64,000 nt of DNA. It comes from Bacteroidales bacterium. Lineage in GTDB: Bacteria; Bacteroidota; Bacteroidia; Bacteroidales; F082. Each line of letters opens with the position of its first letter. The stretch's first letter is position 1. The notes under the pieces were generated by a model that was not told the origin of the DNA, did no database searches, and saw only the letters and a list, made by a program, of their open reading frames with translations. This document shows, in pieces, positions 63,301 to 64,000 of this stretch. The stretch spans positions 35,174 through 99,173 of the forward strand of contig JAUYGX010000140.1 in the NCBI GenBank assembly GCA_030690365.1, read 5' to 3'. Both the position numbers and the translations under genes were made by a program.

Positions 63301-64000
63301 CGGTAGTATTATCAGGCACTAACTTAATTAATAAACCTTCGGATGCTCTGCCTTCCGGTAATAGTATTACTTCAATAAATGTTTCTCTAAAAGTAAATCC
63401 GTTAATTGGTACTACCCTCTATACAGCCGGATCGACAACACTGTGTCAGGATTCACCTGATGAAACCTACACTGCAACCGCTTTGAACAGTACTTCAATT
63501 ACATACTCTGCACTTCCTGTAGCAGCAGGAACAATAAACGCTACTACCGGTGTAATGAACTGGGATGCTGCCTTTAGTGGAACAGCTACTATCACAGCCT
63601 ATTCAACAGGTCTTTGCGGTACAACAACTGCCGACTTATTGGTAACGGTAAATCCTTCCACAGGTACTACCCTCTTTACAGCCGGAGCAACAACGCTATG
63701 TCAGGATTCACCCGATGAAACCTACACTGCAACCGCTGCGAACAGTACTTCAATTACATACTCTGTACTGCCTGTAGCAGCAGGAACAATAAACGCTACT
63801 ACCGGTGTAATGAATTGGGATGCTGCCTTTAGTGGATCAGCTACCATCACGGCTACTTCAACAGGTCTTTGCGGCACAACGAGTGCTGACTTATTGGTTA
63901 CCGTAAATCCTTCCACAGGGCCTACCATCTTTACATCCGGGGCTACAACGCTTTGCCAGGATTCACCCGATGAAACCTACACTGCAACCGCTTTGAACAG
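60306..64000 (+). CDS. Giant secreted protein with three DUF3494 domains and Ig-like repeats (runs off the window)
   Basis: An open frame of more than 1,230 codons from ATG 60306 (or 60312) with no stop before the window ends. The signal peptide ends near NFGQ. DUF3494 domains lie at about residues 25-240, 240-455 and 795-1010. Between the second and third are four Ig-like repeats (CEGDSVSxTVxATGxGLTYQWRKG); copies 2 and 3 are almost identical and 255 bp apart. After the third DUF3494 comes another 85-residue repeat family (TTLCQDSPDETYTATA, TGVMNWDAAFSG), again with a 255-bp period. The end probably carries a sorting domain outside the window. It is not a lipoprotein. Confidence 0.92.
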   Translation, partial: MIMKRSLLFIVTTVTLLLSLPQVNFGQAPNLGTSADFALFTTVGAVTNAGTEYLTQVTGNVGSNSGPISGFGNVDGQLHPGDGQSAQAAADLLIAYGELAAAIPTFFPAPLLGNGAILPPGVYAIGEPATLNLDLTLDAQGDPNAVWIFQIQGTFGANANSKVHLINGAQACNVFWKIEGLVSLAANTTMRGTIVANNAAINMVAGDTLEGRALAINGAVGVSQSMIYLPSGCGAPILTGPAAPDLLSIACYTIFSSGGPVTNAGITYVTGDVGSNNGLTTGFNPLFVTGAIHPIPDGSTAQAASDLLNIYSTLNAMPYDIELMRPDLLGHNLVLTPHTYIMNAAASLTDTLYLNAMGYADAVFVIKIYGALSTNNYSKVILQNGTQSQNVLWLVSGAVSITDFSEFVGTIVVNNGAIDLTTGVNLDGRVLTTTGAVNTSAITAIMPPGCFVASPPVITTEPTDQIVCEGDSVSLTVTATGDGLTYQWRKGIVDISGATNDTLTINPVSMSDAATDYNVVVSGTFPPPDTSINVSLTVNAVTNITTQPASQIACVGDSISFTVAATGTGLTYQWRKGIIDITGATNDTLTIDPVALTDAALDYNVVVMGTCSNDTSINVSLTVNEVTAITTQPVDQTACIGDSISFTVAATGTGLTYQWRKGIIDIIGATNDTLTIDPVALTDAALDYNVVVMGTCSNDTSINASLSVNTETVITTAPVSQTVCEGDSVSFIVAASGSGLTYQWRKGIVNLVDGGNISGATNDTLTINPATISDEASNYNVVVTGGCSSINTLDVNLNSAGNFGILAGTAISSTGFSVISDVDVGLSPGVRSSITGFPPAIVVNGAIYTSDDIAPPGVAAMLIQAKQDLTDAYLFAEGATSPAPATVAGDQGGLTLAPGIYKSTSTLLIQSGDLTLDAQGDANAVWIFQIASDFTTVGGAGGNVILSGGAQAKNVTWQVGSSATIGNGTSFKGNILALTSITMNTTATIDGRLLARNGAVVLSGTNLINKPSDALPSGNSITSINVSLKVNPLIGTTLYTAGSTTLCQDSPDETYTATALNSTSITYSALPVAAGTINATTGVMNWDAAFSGTATITAYSTGLCGTTTADLLVTVNPSTGTTLFTAGATTLCQDSPDETYTATAANSTSITYSVLPVAAGTINATTGVMNWDAAFSGSATITATSTGLCGTTSADLLVTVNPSTGPTIFTSGATTLCQDSPDETYTATALN
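61995..62410 (+). repeat. Nearly identical 255-bp tandem repeats (Ig-like)
   Basis: The segment with 'GGTACCGGACTTACG' near 62005 recurs exactly 255 bp later near 62260, and the copies stay almost base-identical through 'CCTGTTGCCCTAACTGACG' to about 62150/62405. Flanking repeats 1 and 4 are diverged. The high identity shows a recent duplication or gene conversion inside the gene. Confidence 0.88.
63396..64000 (+). repeat. 255-bp tandem repeats of a second Ig-like family
   Basis: Units start at 63396, 63651 and 63906 with AATCC(T/G)T and an exact 255-bp spacing; the first two are very similar along their whole length and the third is cut by the window edge. Confidence 0.9.

Noticed and set aside
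61660..64000. CRISPR-like array, because of regularly spaced repeats
   Set aside because: The repeats are 255 bp long, in frame, and encode Ig-like domains; there are no short spacers or cas genes.

Overview
The window reads as chromosomal DNA of a Bacteroidota bacterium, probably an environmental, oxygen-respiring member of Bacteroidia. Support: SusC/SusD genes, a type IX secretion (T9SS) C-terminal sorting domain, an LruC-domain protein, small families typical of the phylum (DUF4492, DUF4159, DUF4252), A-rich leaders without Shine-Dalgarno sites, and TAnnTTTG promoter -7 elements. No rRNA, tRNA, CRISPR array or insertion sequence was recognised. The genus cannot be told from the sequence alone.

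Layout. 1-1.3 kb: end of a large LruC surface protein. 1.6-6.7 kb: caa3-type cytochrome oxidase operon (SCO chaperone, subunits I, III, IV, II with fused cytochrome c, heme farnesyltransferase). 7.0-10.05 kb: cytochrome bd operon (DUF4492, cydA, cydB and an unlisted 35-codon CydX-like gene). 10.6-20.8 kb: nutrient-uptake locus with SusC, SusD, a YncE-propeller/phosphoesterase fusion and a second TonB-dependent receptor, which suggests a phosphate-ester substrate. 20.9-25.1 kb: PHP-glycosyltransferase fusion plus a GH13 glucosidase. 25.3-38.1 kb: mostly housekeeping genes (T9SS cargo, rsmE, a thioredoxin, an ECF sigma/anti-sigma/DUF4252 operon, exbB-exbD-tonB, folC, a methyltransferase, idi, and a membrane protein with its own winged-helix regulator).

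38.3-43.3 kb: a compact, progressively AT-rich island encoding a Vsr-like nuclease, a C5-cytosine methyltransferase, a protein carrying two GHKL ATPase modules (MORC/Hsp90-like at the N-terminus, histidine kinase at the C-terminus), and a receiver-domain protein with an unrecognised C-terminal domain. Start/stop overlaps couple the last three genes. This looks like a restriction-type defence system wired to a phosphorelay.

43.8-64 kb: after an amidase gene comes an envelope and stress region: a CsbD-like protein, small membrane proteins, lipoproteins, YtxH, an AI-2E-type permease, a MlaE-F-D lipid transporter, OmpA proteins (one split by an in-frame TAG) and three proteins with DUF3494 (ice-binding-like) domains. 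Seven intergenic regions here share one rigid 66-bp promoter block: GTGTGAAT-n-ATGTAA, a second ATGTAA-like element exactly 21 bp downstream, and TTTG starting exactly 27 bp after that. It marks an apparently undescribed regulon, probably activated by a direct-repeat-binding regulator encoded elsewhere.
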